Part shown: one piece after another, positions 31,568 through 40,029 of the stretch
Layout: each line of letters begins with the position of its first letter
Position numbering within the stretch: position 1 is the stretch's first letter
Source: a bacterium SCSIO 12696
GTDB lineage: Bacteria > Pseudomonadota > Gammaproteobacteria > Pseudomonadales > Porticoccaceae
Assembly (NCBI GenBank): GCA_024397955.1
Contig: CP073744.1
Coordinates: 310,001-374,000, forward strand
Direction: 5' to 3'
DNA length: 64,000 nucleotides
Translations under genes and position numbers: made by a program
The notes under the pieces: model-generated
Databases searched by the model: none
Seen by the model: the letters and a program-made list of their open reading frames with translations, nothing else
Told to the model about the DNA's origin: nothing

Positions 31568-32290
31568 ATGAGACAAGTTGTACTGGATACCGAAACTACC
31601 GGTATCGAAATTTCCCAGGACCACCGCATTATTGAAATTGGTTGCGTGGAACTGGTGGACCGAAAGCTCACTGGCAAGCATTACCACCAGTACATCAACC
31701 CCGAGCGAGAGGTGGATCAGGGGGCATTTGAAGTCCATGGTATTTCCAACGAATTTCTGGCGGATAAGCCTTTATACGCTCAAGTGGCCCAAGAGTTTCT
31801 GGAATTTATCGATGGTGCCGAGCTGATTATTCATAACGCGCCCTTTGATGTGGGCTTTATGGACCATGAGTTTGGCAAGTTAAAAGGTAAATACAAGAAG
31901 ACCCGCGACTATTGCACGGTGGTGGACACGTTGGTGATGGCACGCCAGAAGCATCCAGGGCAAAAGAACAATCTGGATGCCCTGTGTAAGCGCTACCACA
32001 TCAACAACGCCCACCGAGAGCTGCACGGCGCACTGTTGGATGCGGAGATTTTGGCGGAAGTGTATCTGGCCATGACTGGTGGCCAGGTGACACTGGGCCT
32101 GGGGGGCAGGGGAGGTAGCGCTGCTCAATCGGAGCAACAGCAAATACGGCGGCTGGATAGCAATCGCCCGGCCTTAAAGGTGATTACAGCTTCAGAGGCA
32201 GAACTTGAGGAGCACCAACGCAAGTTGGAGGAAATTCACAAAGCCAGTGGCGACAATTGCCTGTGGCTTGCACCTGACAGAGTGCAGTAA
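31568..32290 (+). CDS. dnaQ: DNA polymerase III subunit epsilon (proofreading)
   Basis: This is the 3'-5' exonuclease that corrects replication errors. D7 and E9 sit in VLDTETTG, followed by HNAPFDVGFM and the HGALLDAEILAEVY segment carrying the catalytic His and Asp. A hydrophilic linker and a C-terminal segment that would bind the alpha subunit complete 240 aa. ATG 31568 is correct because AGGA lies nine bases before it; an in-frame ATG at 31544 is inside repeat copy C. Unlike E. coli, rnhA and dnaQ point the same way. Confidence 0.95.
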   Translation: MRQVVLDTETTGIEISQDHRIIEIGCVELVDRKLTGKHYHQYINPEREVDQGAFEVHGISNEFLADKPLYAQVAQEFLEFIDGAELIIHNAPFDVGFMDHEFGKLKGKYKKTRDYCTVVDTLVMARQKHPGQKNNLDALCKRYHINNAHRELHGALLDAEILAEVYLAMTGGQVTLGLGGRGGSAAQSEQQQIRRLDSNRPALKVITASEAELEEHQRKLEEIHKASGDNCLWLAPDRVQ

Positions 32291-32312
32291 CAAATACAGA
32301 AAATTTACCCAT

Positions 32313-32350
32313 AAAAAAGCCCGGACTGTTTTTGCAGTCCGGGCTTTTTT
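32313..32350. terminator. Terminator after dnaQ
   Basis: GCCCGGACTG (32319-32328) pairs with CAGTCCGGGC (32335-32344), with six A before and six T after, so it may act in both directions. Confidence 0.92.
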
Positions 32351-32371
32351 GTAACTCGTTAATGGACTAAT

Positions 32372-32497
32372 GCAGCGCAGGGATGCGCTGCCGCTGACGG
32401 AGTCAGCGCGAGCCCAATAAAATCAAGGAACTTCACACAGTTTCGCCAGATTTTATTGGGCGACGCAGTGAAATAAATAGGACATTTATTTCACTGC
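32372..32497. repeat. String of four perfect hairpins between dnaQ and nhaD
   Basis: Four perfect inverted repeats stand in a row: 8 bp (32372-32379/32384-32391), 7 bp (32392-32398/32402-32408), 13 bp (32412-32424/32449-32461) and 14 bp (32465-32478/32484-32497). The last ends five bases from the nhaD stop. None is a simple U-tract terminator. The region looks like a composite of intergenic repeat units. Confidence 0.85.
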
Positions 32498-32501
32498 CGA
32501 A

Positions 32502-33953
32502 TTAATAGTTAACCGGCATACCTTCGAGGCCGCTGTTAACCAGGAAGTGCACCCAGATACTGGCGGCGTAGCCCAGAGCAATGGCCCAGGCCCACTTCAG
32601 GTGACCAAAGAAGGTGTACTTGCCACGGGCTTGTCCCATCAGCGCCACACCGGCAGCGGAGCCTACCGACAGCATACTGCCGCCTACCCCGGCGGTCAGG
32701 GTTACCAGCAGCCACTGGAACAGGTCCATTTCCGGCAACATGGTCAATACCGCAAACATCACTGGGATGTTATCCACAATAGCGGAAGCAAAACCTACCA
32801 ATATGTTGGCGGTGGTGGGGCCCAGGTCGTTATAGAAGAATTCTGAGGCCATCGCCAGGTAACCGATATAGCCCAAGCCACCCACAGCCAGGATCACGCC
32901 GTAGAAGAAGAACAGCGTATCCCACTCGGCGCCGGAAACTTTTTTGAATACGTCAAAGCCGCGGTTGCCTCTGTTGGGGTCAGGCTCTTCGTCTTCGTGC
33001 ACTTCCGGAGTATTGGTGATGTCAATATCCGAGTGTTCTTTCTTCTTGATGTAGAAACCAAACAACTTCAGGTAGCCCAAGCCGAACATCATGCCGTAAA
33101 CCGGTGGCAATTCCAGGTAGTTGTGGAAACACACGGCCGTAGCAATGGTGATAATAAAGAGTACACAGATACGAGTGCCGCCAAACTTGATGGGCGTAAT
33201 ACCGGCTTGTGTTGGCTCTGGGCTGCCATTGGGCAGGGCAAAGTGCATGATGCCCGCAGGAATCACAAAGTTAACAATAGAGGGGATAACCAGGTAGAAG
33301 AATTGCTCAAAAGGAACAATGCCTTTCTGCCAAACCATCAAAGTAGTGATGTCGCCAAATGGGCTGAATGCACCCCCGGCGTTGGCTGCCACCACAATGT
33401 TGATACAGGCAATACCGACAAATTTGGGTTGGCCTTGGCCCACAGCCAGTACCACCGCACACATAATCAAGGCGGTGGTAAGGTTGTCAGCGATGGGGGA
33501 GATAACAAACGCCAGCCAACCGGTGAGCCAAAACAGTGCCTTATAAGAGAAGCCTTTGACCACCAGCCAGTCACGCAGAGCGTCAAAGACATTGCGCTCC
33601 ATCATGGCGTTGATGTAGGTCATGGCCACCAACAGGAAGAAAAACAGTTCCGCGTACTCAAGGAAGTTGTGGCGGATAGCAACGGAGGCGATATGGTGGT
33701 CGCCAAGACCGTAGTAGCAGTAGGCGGCAATCAGTATCCAGATTAAACCGGCAGCCGCCAGAACTGGCTTCGATTTTCTAAGGTGCAGCTGCTCCTCAAA
33801 AATCACAAAGATATAGGCCACAGCGAAAATGGCAATGGATGTATAACCTACCCAGTGCGAAGTGACACCCAGAGAGGGCGGCGCTTCACCGGCAGAGGCC
33901 ATAGCAAAGCCAGGGAACAGCAGAGCTATAAAAAGAGTTAGGAAAGCTTTCAT
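32502..33953 (-). CDS. nhaD: Sodium:proton antiporter NhaD
   Basis: This inner-membrane Na+/H+ antiporter of the NhaD family is typical of marine and halophilic bacteria. The 483-aa protein begins with a cleavable-looking signal segment and has about 12 transmembrane helices. Conserved segments include the ISPIADNLTTALIMCAVV and NAGGAFSPFGDITTLMVW motifs, which hold ion-site acidic and polar residues. The cytoplasmic loop HSDIDITNTPEVHEDEEPD is acidic. It appears to be a single-gene unit. Sodium extrusion fits a saline habitat. Confidence 0.93.
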   Translation of the reverse strand: MKAFLTLFIALLFPGFAMASAGEAPPSLGVTSHWVGYTSIAIFAVAYIFVIFEEQLHLRKSKPVLAAAGLIWILIAAYCYYGLGDHHIASVAIRHNFLEYAELFFFLLVAMTYINAMMERNVFDALRDWLVVKGFSYKALFWLTGWLAFVISPIADNLTTALIMCAVVLAVGQGQPKFVGIACINIVVAANAGGAFSPFGDITTLMVWQKGIVPFEQFFYLVIPSIVNFVIPAGIMHFALPNGSPEPTQAGITPIKFGGTRICVLFIITIATAVCFHNYLELPPVYGMMFGLGYLKLFGFYIKKKEHSDIDITNTPEVHEDEEPDPNRGNRGFDVFKKVSGAEWDTLFFFYGVILAVGGLGYIGYLAMASEFFYNDLGPTTANILVGFASAIVDNIPVMFAVLTMLPEMDLFQWLLVTLTAGVGGSMLSVGSAAGVALMGQARGKYTFFGHLKWAWAIALGYAASIWVHFLVNSGLEGMPVNY

Positions 33954-34108
33954 GGTGGAGACCTGGTGACGATTTATTGTTAGGGTAATTCGTGCAGCGC
34001 CAGATTATAACCAGCACCCTGTGTGACGGCTACCGCTTCACCGGCGAGATACTTTTAAAGGGGTGTCAGATGGTTTGTTTTTCTGCATAACTGAGTAATG
34101 AAGGACAA

Positions 34109-34909
34109 ATGACCAAGAATAATAGTGAATATTGGACTGTTTTTGTTTTCGATGGCCAGGTGCTAGCTTCGGCATGCCCTGAAAATCGTTTGTTTTGGTC
34201 GGCATCCCAGGCGGCGCAGTGGCTTGTGGACTCTGAGCAGCTGATAGATGCCGGGGATTGTCGGGGGCGAGCCTGTAGGGCGGCACTGGTTTCAGCGCAA
34301 CAGGCGCAAGCCATGCAGGCGTCGGGTGCGGAGCTGGTGCCCTTGCGACCTTTGCTGGCCTGGGAGGAGGACTTATTTGCCTTTGCCGGTCGCTGCGTCC
34401 AATTGCTCAACAGTTACCAGGAATACCGTTTTTGCGGCCGCTGTGGTGGTACCACCCGGCCATTGGTTGGAGAAACCGCATTGCACTGCGACGCCTGTAA
34501 CCACTCGTATTACCCCCGACTGTCTCCTTGTGCAATCATGTTGGTAACCCGCGGCGAGCAGTGTTTGTTGGCTCGCCACGGTGGTCGTGGTGATTACCAC
34601 ACTTGCTTGGCGGGTTATGTGGAGCCGGGTGAAACTGTGGAAAATACCGTTCTGCGCGAGGTACATGAAGAGGTCGGGGTGTCGGTCAATGCCCCTCATT
34701 ATGTTGCCAGCCAATACTGGCCGTTTCCCGGTCAGTTAATGCTGGGTTTTTACGCCGACTACGCCAGTGGCGACCTGAACCCGGATGGTATCGAAATTGT
34801 CGAGGCGGGTTGGTATCACTTCAACGACCTACCTCCGCACCCCAACGAACACACGCTCTCCGGGCAGTTGATTCGAGGCTTCGTCAACCGCCATAAGAAC
34901 CGCGAATAG
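34109..34909 (+). CDS. nudC: NADH pyrophosphatase / NAD-capped RNA hydrolase
   Basis: This Nudix hydrolase cleaves NAD(H) and removes NAD caps from RNA. The 266-aa protein has a variable N-terminal domain, a zinc ribbon (CGRCGG and CDAC, about residues 109-130) and the Nudix box GYVEPGETVENTVLREVHEEVG. The NudC-specific SQYWPFPGQLM segment follows, which sets the family apart from other Nudix enzymes. A 43-base gap separates it from sohB. Confidence 0.95.
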   Translation: MTKNNSEYWTVFVFDGQVLASACPENRLFWSASQAAQWLVDSEQLIDAGDCRGRACRAALVSAQQAQAMQASGAELVPLRPLLAWEEDLFAFAGRCVQLLNSYQEYRFCGRCGGTTRPLVGETALHCDACNHSYYPRLSPCAIMLVTRGEQCLLARHGGRGDYHTCLAGYVEPGETVENTVLREVHEEVGVSVNAPHYVASQYWPFPGQLMLGFYADYASGDLNPDGIEIVEAGWYHFNDLPPHPNEHTLSGQLIRGFVNRHKNRE

Positions 34910-34952
34910 GCTATACTGCGCCGCTTATTTGTACTGAGTTGCTTGGAGAGTT

Positions 34953-36035
34953 GTGTTGGAATTTTTGATGGAGTACGGGCTGTTTCTGGCCAAGGCGGTG
35001 ACTTTTGTTGTTGTGGTTGCCCTGATCGTGGGTATTGTCAGCAATTTAGGGCAGCGTCACCGCAAGGGTGACAAAGGCCATATCGAAGTCTTGCCTCTCA
35101 ATGAGTTTTCCGAGCAGATGCACGAGGCGGTGAAAGAGGCTGTGCTGGATGAGCACCAGCAGAAAGCCGAGCGCAAAAAGCAAAAGCAGGAAGAAAAGGA
35201 AAAGCAAAAACAGCAGAAAAAAGCCGCTGCCGGCAAAAAAGACCCCGACACCGACTCCGAAGATAAAGAAGAACGCCGCAAGCGCGTGTTTGTGCTCAAT
35301 TTCGATGGCGATATTCAGGCATCGGCGGTTTCCCAGTTACGCCAATGCATTACTGCTGTCCTGGCAGAAGCCAATGAAAAAGACGAAGTGGTGGTGAAAC
35401 TGCAAAGCCCCGGTGGTGCGGTTCACAGCTACGGTCTGGCGGCCAGCCAGCTGGATCGTATTCGCAACAAGCAAGTGCCTCTGACCATTTGTGTGGACCA
35501 AGTGGCCGCCAGTGGGGGCTACATGATGGCCTGTGTGGGCGACCGCATCCTCAGTGCTCCCTTTGCCATGATTGGCTCTATCGGCGTAATCGGGCAATTA
35601 CCCAACTTTAATAAACTTCTCAAAAAACACGATGTCGAATTTGAGCAACACACCGCCGGAGACTACAAGCGCACGTTGACCATGCTGGGTGAAAACACCG
35701 ATGAAGATCGGCACAAGTTTCGACAAGATCTGGAAGAGATTCACCAGCAGTTCAAAGCCTACGTGGCAGAGCGTCGACCTGAACTGAATATTGAGCAGGT
35801 AGCTACCGGCGAAGTGTGGTTGGGCAGCAGAGCCCAGGAATTGGGCCTGGTAGACGAGGTACTGACCAGCGATGAATACCTGACCAGCCAAATGGATCAG
35901 GCAGACCTGTTTGAAGTGTCCTTCGTTCAAAAGAAGAACATTCAGGAGAAGCTGGGTCTGGCCGCAGAGCAGGGTGTAGAGCGGGGATTGTCTCGCTGGT
36001 GGCAAAAATTGAGCAACAGCCGCTTTTACTCGTGA
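34953..36035 (+). CDS. sohB: Inner-membrane serine protease SohB
   Basis: This is a signal-peptide-peptidase-type (S49) protease anchored by an N-terminal helix (about residues 8-28). A very charged Lys/Gln/Glu linker (roughly 65-110) precedes the protease domain. The nucleophile is in VAASGGYMMACVGDRI, and a lysine in DYKRTLTMLGENT is the probable general base. The start is GTG at 34953, five bases after GGAG. The 360-aa length is usual. A 15-bp tandem repeat lies just after its stop. Confidence 0.93.
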   Translation: MLEFLMEYGLFLAKAVTFVVVVALIVGIVSNLGQRHRKGDKGHIEVLPLNEFSEQMHEAVKEAVLDEHQQKAERKKQKQEEKEKQKQQKKAAAGKKDPDTDSEDKEERRKRVFVLNFDGDIQASAVSQLRQCITAVLAEANEKDEVVVKLQSPGGAVHSYGLAASQLDRIRNKQVPLTICVDQVAASGGYMMACVGDRILSAPFAMIGSIGVIGQLPNFNKLLKKHDVEFEQHTAGDYKRTLTMLGENTDEDRHKFRQDLEEIHQQFKAYVAERRPELNIEQVATGEVWLGSRAQELGLVDEVLTSDEYLTSQMDQADLFEVSFVQKKNIQEKLGLAAEQGVERGLSRWWQKLSNSRFYS

Positions 36036-36053
36036 TGCGGTGCTCAATGACAT

Positions 36054-36098
36054 TTTTACAGCAAAGCCTTTTACAGCAAACTTTTTTGCAGCAAACAA
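36054..36098. repeat. Three 15-bp tandem repeats before the hydrolase gene
   Basis: Units start at 36054, 36069 and 36084, each exactly 15 bases apart, with consensus TTTTACAGCAAA and three variable bases. They occupy the gap between sohB and the lipoprotein hydrolase, about 40 bases before its start codon. Confidence 0.8.
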
Positions 36099-36137
36099 GG
36101 TAACCACTCCGCGCTCGCGGGGCACCGGGAGCGCGCA

Positions 36138-37016
36138 ATGGCTAAATACATACTGTTGGTGGTGTTGGGGGTATCGGCAACCCTGCTGATCAGTGCCTGT
36201 TCGACCTCCCAGGTGTTTCGTGAGCACCGCCAGTTTTTCAATCAGCATATCGCCGGTAACGACGATATTCGTTTAGCCAGCATCCAGAGCCCCGAGGGCA
36301 ACCTTCATTTCGCCAGTGCTGGTGACTCACATCTACCCGCGTTGGTGCTGATTCACGGTACCCCCGGTAGCTGGACAGACCTGTCGGCACTGATGATTGA
36401 GCCGAAACTGCGCAGTCATTTTCGGGTGATATCCATTGATCGCCCGGGATGGGGACGATCAACCGTAGCGGATGGCTATTCTCCGCTGGAATTTTCCTAT
36501 CAGGCACGTCAGATAGGGTTGTTGCTGCAACAATTGCGCGAACAAAATCCACAGCAGCCAATTATTGTTGCTGGCCATTCATTGGGCGCTTCTATCGCTC
36601 CGCGGATTGCTGCGGACTTTCCCCAGTTGGTCGACGGTTTATTGCTGCTGTCTGGTACCCACAGCCCTGAATTGGGCAAGCCTCGCCGTCACCATTGTGT
36701 GGGCGAGTGGCGCCTGGTAAAACCATTGATCGGTGAACCGCTGCGAAAAGCGAATCAGGAAATGCTGGTGCTGGACAGGCAATTGGCGCAAATGAGTGAG
36801 CGCTGGCAGAGCATTACTGTTCCGGTAACAGTTATTCAGGGGAGAAAGGATGGTTTGGTCAGCCACAAGAACACCGACTTTATTGAGCAAGTGCAGGCTC
36901 AAAACCCGAACCTGACGGTAATACGCTTGAAAAAATCAGGTCACTTTACCCATCTGCAACAACAGCCGCTGATTGTGGACAGTGCTATTCAGATGTTGAT
37001 TAGTGTGCAGAAATAA
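36138..37016 (+). CDS. Alpha/beta hydrolase lipoprotein
   Basis: This 292-aa hydrolase has a lipoprotein signal ending in LLISAC, so it is probably attached to a membrane facing the periplasm. The alpha/beta fold is shown by the oxyanion segment VLIHGTPGSW, the nucleophile GHSLGAS, an aspartate near GRKDGLVS and the histidine in KSGHFTHLQ. The reaction cannot be named; esterase or related activity is likely. ATG 36138 has GGGAG nine bases upstream. Confidence 0.87.
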   Translation: MAKYILLVVLGVSATLLISACSTSQVFREHRQFFNQHIAGNDDIRLASIQSPEGNLHFASAGDSHLPALVLIHGTPGSWTDLSALMIEPKLRSHFRVISIDRPGWGRSTVADGYSPLEFSYQARQIGLLLQQLREQNPQQPIIVAGHSLGASIAPRIAADFPQLVDGLLLLSGTHSPELGKPRRHHCVGEWRLVKPLIGEPLRKANQEMLVLDRQLAQMSERWQSITVPVTVIQGRKDGLVSHKNTDFIEQVQAQNPNLTVIRLKKSGHFTHLQQQPLIVDSAIQMLISVQK

Positions 37017-37030
37017 CAGCTGGTCTGGGG

Positions 37031-38209
37031 TTACTTGCTGTCCACAACGTCCAAAGGCAACTCAGACGTACTTGCCACTCTGTTTCTCAGGCCAATCATT
37101 CGTTCCAGATAGGGAATGACCCGTTGAGCAGTGGCGCGGTAGCCAGTGAGTTTGCCTCCGTAAAGGGCCAGGTAGTTGCCCTTGGTCACCAGCTGAACTT
37201 CCCGGCTCCTCGAAAACGCAGATCCTTCCGCCTTGGGCAGTACTCGTAGGCCGGCAAATTGGTCACTGGGCTCTTGAGTGTTTTCAGGGAAGTAATGGGC
37301 AACCACTGCTTTTAGATAAGAAACTTCTTCTTCCAGTGGTTGGCATTCATCCGGGTGCCCCCGATACAGCGTTTCAGTCGTGCCCACCAATGTTTGGCCC
37401 TGCCAAGGCAGAACAAACACCACGCGGCCATCCTGAGGTGCTTCCAGATAGTAGCAGTGCTCAGTAAAGGGCGTTGAATACAGCAGGTGGGTACCCTGTA
37501 CTAGCTCCACTTCGTGAGCGGGCGGCTTTGGCTGAATAGCGTTGGCTACCAGGTTGACCCAGGGGCCTGCGGTATTGATCAGGCAGCGGCTTTTAAAGCG
37601 TCGATTATTGCCTTCAACCTGTGCGTCGATGAGATAAGTGCCATCGTGCCACTGGGCTTTACGCAGCTGTGCCTGGCAGAGCAGGGTGGCGCCAAGCTGC
37701 TCTGCAGAATCCGCAACCGCCTGGGTAAGAGCGCGGTCATCGGTTTGCGCATCGCTGTAGCGGTATACACCGGTCAGGTTATCTTGGTTTAGTTCATCGA
37801 AGTCGCCGTCGAACTTCTTTGTAGAAGTGTAGCGAAACCGGTTTTCAGAACCGCCGCCAGCCAATAATGTGTAGGCAGACAGTCCCAGGCGCAGCTGCCA
37901 GTTTTTGCGCTTGGAAGAGCGATACAGAGGAATGTGAAAGTGTTGTCGGTGTACCAGGTCCGGGGCCAGTCTGAGCAGCAGCTCCCGTTCCTTCAGGCTT
38001 TCCCATACCAACCGAATCTGACCGCTTTCCAAGTAGCGCAAACCGCCGTGGATCAGCTTGCTGGATTTACTAGATGTGCCCTCGCCAATGTTTCCCTTTT
38101 CCAACAGCAATACCGAATAGCCCGCCGCCGCGGCGGCCTGTGCCACACCGGCTCCCTGTATGCCACCACCGATAATGGCGACGTCGAAAAACGTATCCAG
38201 TGATTTCAT
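37031..38209 (-). CDS. Short FAD-dependent glycerol-3-phosphate dehydrogenase
   Basis: A DAO-fold FAD oxidoreductase of 392 aa, it most resembles GlpD. The N-terminus holds the dinucleotide motif IIGGGIQGAG and the GlpD-like GTSSKSSKLIHGGLRYLE, and GPWVNLVANAI and LVGTTETLYRG occur later. Standard GlpD is about 500 aa; this one lacks the C-terminal domain, although it ends with a normal stop. It overlaps a glycerophosphodiesterase gene by ATGA. The pair would turn glycerophosphodiesters into glycerol-3-phosphate and then dihydroxyacetone phosphate. The substrate is inferred. Confidence 0.82.
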   Translation of the reverse strand: MKSLDTFFDVAIIGGGIQGAGVAQAAAAAGYSVLLLEKGNIGEGTSSKSSKLIHGGLRYLESGQIRLVWESLKERELLLRLAPDLVHRQHFHIPLYRSSKRKNWQLRLGLSAYTLLAGGGSENRFRYTSTKKFDGDFDELNQDNLTGVYRYSDAQTDDRALTQAVADSAEQLGATLLCQAQLRKAQWHDGTYLIDAQVEGNNRRFKSRCLINTAGPWVNLVANAIQPKPPAHEVELVQGTHLLYSTPFTEHCYYLEAPQDGRVVFVLPWQGQTLVGTTETLYRGHPDECQPLEEEVSYLKAVVAHYFPENTQEPSDQFAGLRVLPKAEGSAFSRSREVQLVTKGNYLALYGGKLTGYRATAQRVIPYLERMIGLRNRVASTSELPLDVVDSK

Positions 38210-38946
38210 AGGCTGTTGTTATCCAGCTCCTTTAGCAAGCCGCCAATATTAAAGGTTTCCACCATATCTGCCCCACGCTGAAACCAGTCAATAGCCCCTT
38301 TGGAGTCACCGATTTCATAAATGACCCATTTACTGTGGGGCAGGGTTGGTAGTTGGCCGTCGGGGATATGGCGTTGTGAGCAAAACAGGTATTCCGGCGA
38401 TGTATCAGCTATCAGCAGATGGCCAAGGTCATCCCAGCTTTCCAACACCATGCCCACCAATGGCCAGTCCTGTTGACGGGCGGCGGCCACAAAGGGTTTG
38501 TCAAAACTGATACAAACCACCTGAGCTTGTACCGGAGTCAGTAAACCCAGTAGCTTATTAAGCGCAAATTCCTGGCCCACCTGTTTAAGGCCGCTGCGCT
38601 TTGCCTCAACAAAGAACCGTATATGCGGGTGTTGCTGCATAACCGGTATTAATGCAGCCAAGGGCGCTATAGATTCACTGGCAAACTGCTGGCCCAAACG
38701 ACCGGCTTCACTGGCGGGTATTTTAGCCAATTCTGTCAGGGTGAATTGATGAACGCTGCCTGCTACGCCACTAACGCGCTCCAGAGTGGCATCGTGGTAA
38801 ATCACCGGCTCACCATCGGCGCTAAAAAGCACATCCAATTCGATATTAAGCGCCCCTGCGTCAATAGCCCCATGAATAGCGGCCAAGGTGTTTTCCGGGT
38901 AACAGTGCTGAAAGCCGCGATGAGCCACAAGTCTTTCCGCTGTCAT
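38206..38946 (-). CDS. Glycerophosphodiester phosphodiesterase (cytoplasmic type)
   Basis: This 246-aa enzyme of the GDPD family releases glycerol-3-phosphate from deacylated phospholipids. The metal and catalytic residues sit in LVAHRGFQHCYPENTLAA (His-Arg and Glu-Asn), NIELDVLFSADGEPVIYHD and the FVEAKRSG segment. No signal peptide is seen, which favours a UgpQ-like cytoplasmic form. ATG 38946 is chosen because GGAG lies seven bases upstream; a longer in-frame start would add about 44 unrelated residues. It overlaps the downstream dehydrogenase gene by four bases. Confidence 0.9.
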   Translation of the reverse strand: MTAERLVAHRGFQHCYPENTLAAIHGAIDAGALNIELDVLFSADGEPVIYHDATLERVSGVAGSVHQFTLTELAKIPASEAGRLGQQFASESIAPLAALIPVMQQHPHIRFFVEAKRSGLKQVGQEFALNKLLGLLTPVQAQVVCISFDKPFVAAARQQDWPLVGMVLESWDDLGHLLIADTSPEYLFCSQRHIPDGQLPTLPHSKWVIYEIGDSKGAIDWFQRGADMVETFNIGGLLKELDNNSL

Positions 38947-39042
38947 AGGCGCTCCTTTTATAATGCTTTTACAGTAACAGTAATCCAGCCATAGGTTGGT
39001 AAACAAGCGGTTACATAGACATCGAATTCTGGGAATAATTTG

Positions 39043-39071
39043 ATTGACGACGGATACTTGCGTCAGTATTA
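39043..39071 (+). promoter_or_regulatory. Stable-RNA-type promoter for the tRNA cluster
   Basis: TTGACG (39043-39048), a 17-base spacer and TATTAT (39066-39071) are followed by a GC-rich discriminator, GCGCACC. That discriminator is the usual mark of stringently controlled stable RNA promoters. The first tRNA begins about 55 bases after the predicted start. Confidence 0.75.
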
Positions 39072-39131
39072 TGCGCACCTTCCTGAAGCAGCCCCGGATG
39101 TACTTTAAGCGGGTGAATGTGGAAGGTCAGT

Positions 39132-39208
39132 CGGGGTATAGCGCAGTCTGGTAGCGCGCCTGCTTTGGGAGCAGGATGTCGGGAGTTCGAATCTCTCTAC
39201 CCCGACCA
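39132..39208 (+). tRNA. tRNA-Pro (anticodon UGG)
   Basis: CGGGGTA pairs with TACCCCG, CCA is encoded, and the anticodon stem CCTGC/GCAGG holds the loop TTTGGGA with anticodon UGG. Confidence 0.97.
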
Positions 39209-39250
39209 CTTCTTTTACTGTGGAATGCCGGTCAGTAAGAACTGCGTTGA

Positions 39251-39327
39251 GCGCCCGTAGCTCAGCTGGATAGAGCATCCGCCTTCTAAGCGGATGGTCG
39301 CAGGTTCGAATCCTGCCGGGCGTGCCA
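39251..39327 (+). tRNA. tRNA-Arg (anticodon UCU)
   Basis: GCGCCCG pairs with CGGGCGT, CCA is encoded at 39325-39327, and the anticodon stem TCCGC/GCGGA encloses CTTCTAA, anticodon UCU. Confidence 0.97.
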
Positions 39328-39371
39328 CTTTTTAGTTGTAAATTGTCAGCGTTCAAGCTGCAAATCTCTAC

Positions 39372-39448
39372 GGTGGCTGTAGCTCAGTTGGTAGAGTCCA
39401 GGATTGTGATTCCTGTTGTCGCGGGTTCGATCCCCGTCAGCCACCCCA
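39372..39448 (+). tRNA. tRNA-His (anticodon GUG)
   Basis: GTGGCTG pairs with CAGCCAC. The encoded extra G at 39372 faces C at 39445, the identity mark of tRNA-His. The anticodon loop TTGTGAT gives GUG, and CCA is encoded. Confidence 0.97.
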
Positions 39449-39548
39449 TCTTTTGCTATATTTCATGTTTATTGATGATGGCCTGCTGGTCGTTTTATAT
39501 GCTGCTTTTCGTCACAATTACTCTAGCTGTAAACTAATCTAGTAGGTA

Positions 39549-40004
39549 ATGTGGGCAAGAGGCACAGACCTTTTCAATATTCATTACTTACTATTACAAG
39601 GAGTGGTAGCTATCAAGCCGTTTCATTTGTCGTTTATTGTTCCTAGTTTGGATGAAGCCAGAAAGTTCTACGTTAACCTGCTGGGCTGCGAAATTGGCCG
39701 GGACACAGGGCAATGGATCGATATCATTTTCTTTGGCCATCAATTGACTATGCACCAAGAGCGTGATGGTTTTTCTGCGAAGCCAATTGATCATTTTGGA
39801 CCAATTCTGGAAAAAAGTGAGTGGGAGAAAATAGCGGCTTTATTCAAAGAGAGTTCGGTTCCTTTTGAAATGGAACCATTTGTTAAAGCGCAAGATACTG
39901 AGAATGAAGCGGGTAAATTTATAGTTAAAGACCCGGCAGGTAATTTACTAGAATTTAAGTATTACAATAGTTTCGCCGGTACCGTAGTGAGTAAGAACCC
40001 TTAA
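39549..40004 (+). CDS. VOC/glyoxalase-fold protein
   Basis: This is a small vicinal-oxygen-chelate fold protein. It has IKPFHLSFIVPSLDEARKFY at the start of the fold, GRDTGQWIDIIFFGHQLTMHQ and KDPAGNLLEFKYY, all typical of this uncharacterised VOC group. The metal ligands are not certain. The start is doubtful: ATG 39549 adds about 20 residues not expected in the family, whereas AAGGAG (39598-39603) is ideally placed for the ATC codon at 39612, where homologues begin. A GTG at 39603 overlaps that ribosome-binding site. Confidence 0.82.
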   Translation: MWARGTDLFNIHYLLLQGVVAIKPFHLSFIVPSLDEARKFYVNLLGCEIGRDTGQWIDIIFFGHQLTMHQERDGFSAKPIDHFGPILEKSEWEKIAALFKESSVPFEMEPFVKAQDTENEAGKFIVKDPAGNLLEFKYYNSFAGTVVSKNP

Positions 40005-40029
40005 GGCATAGCGTCAAATTTTAGCTTAT

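Noticed and set aside
32372..32497. CRISPR-like array
   Set aside because: The hairpins differ from one another in sequence and there are no regular direct repeats or spacers; no cas gene is present in the window.
36054..36098. Plasmid-type iterons or replication origin
   Set aside because: Only three short units, with no replication initiator gene nearby and no DnaA-box cluster; simple tandem duplication is enough.
39105..39356. Open frame with GTPGRIRTCDHPLRRR-like peptide
   Set aside because: It is the translated antisense of tRNA genes, a well-known annotation artefact; the three tRNAs explain the sequence.
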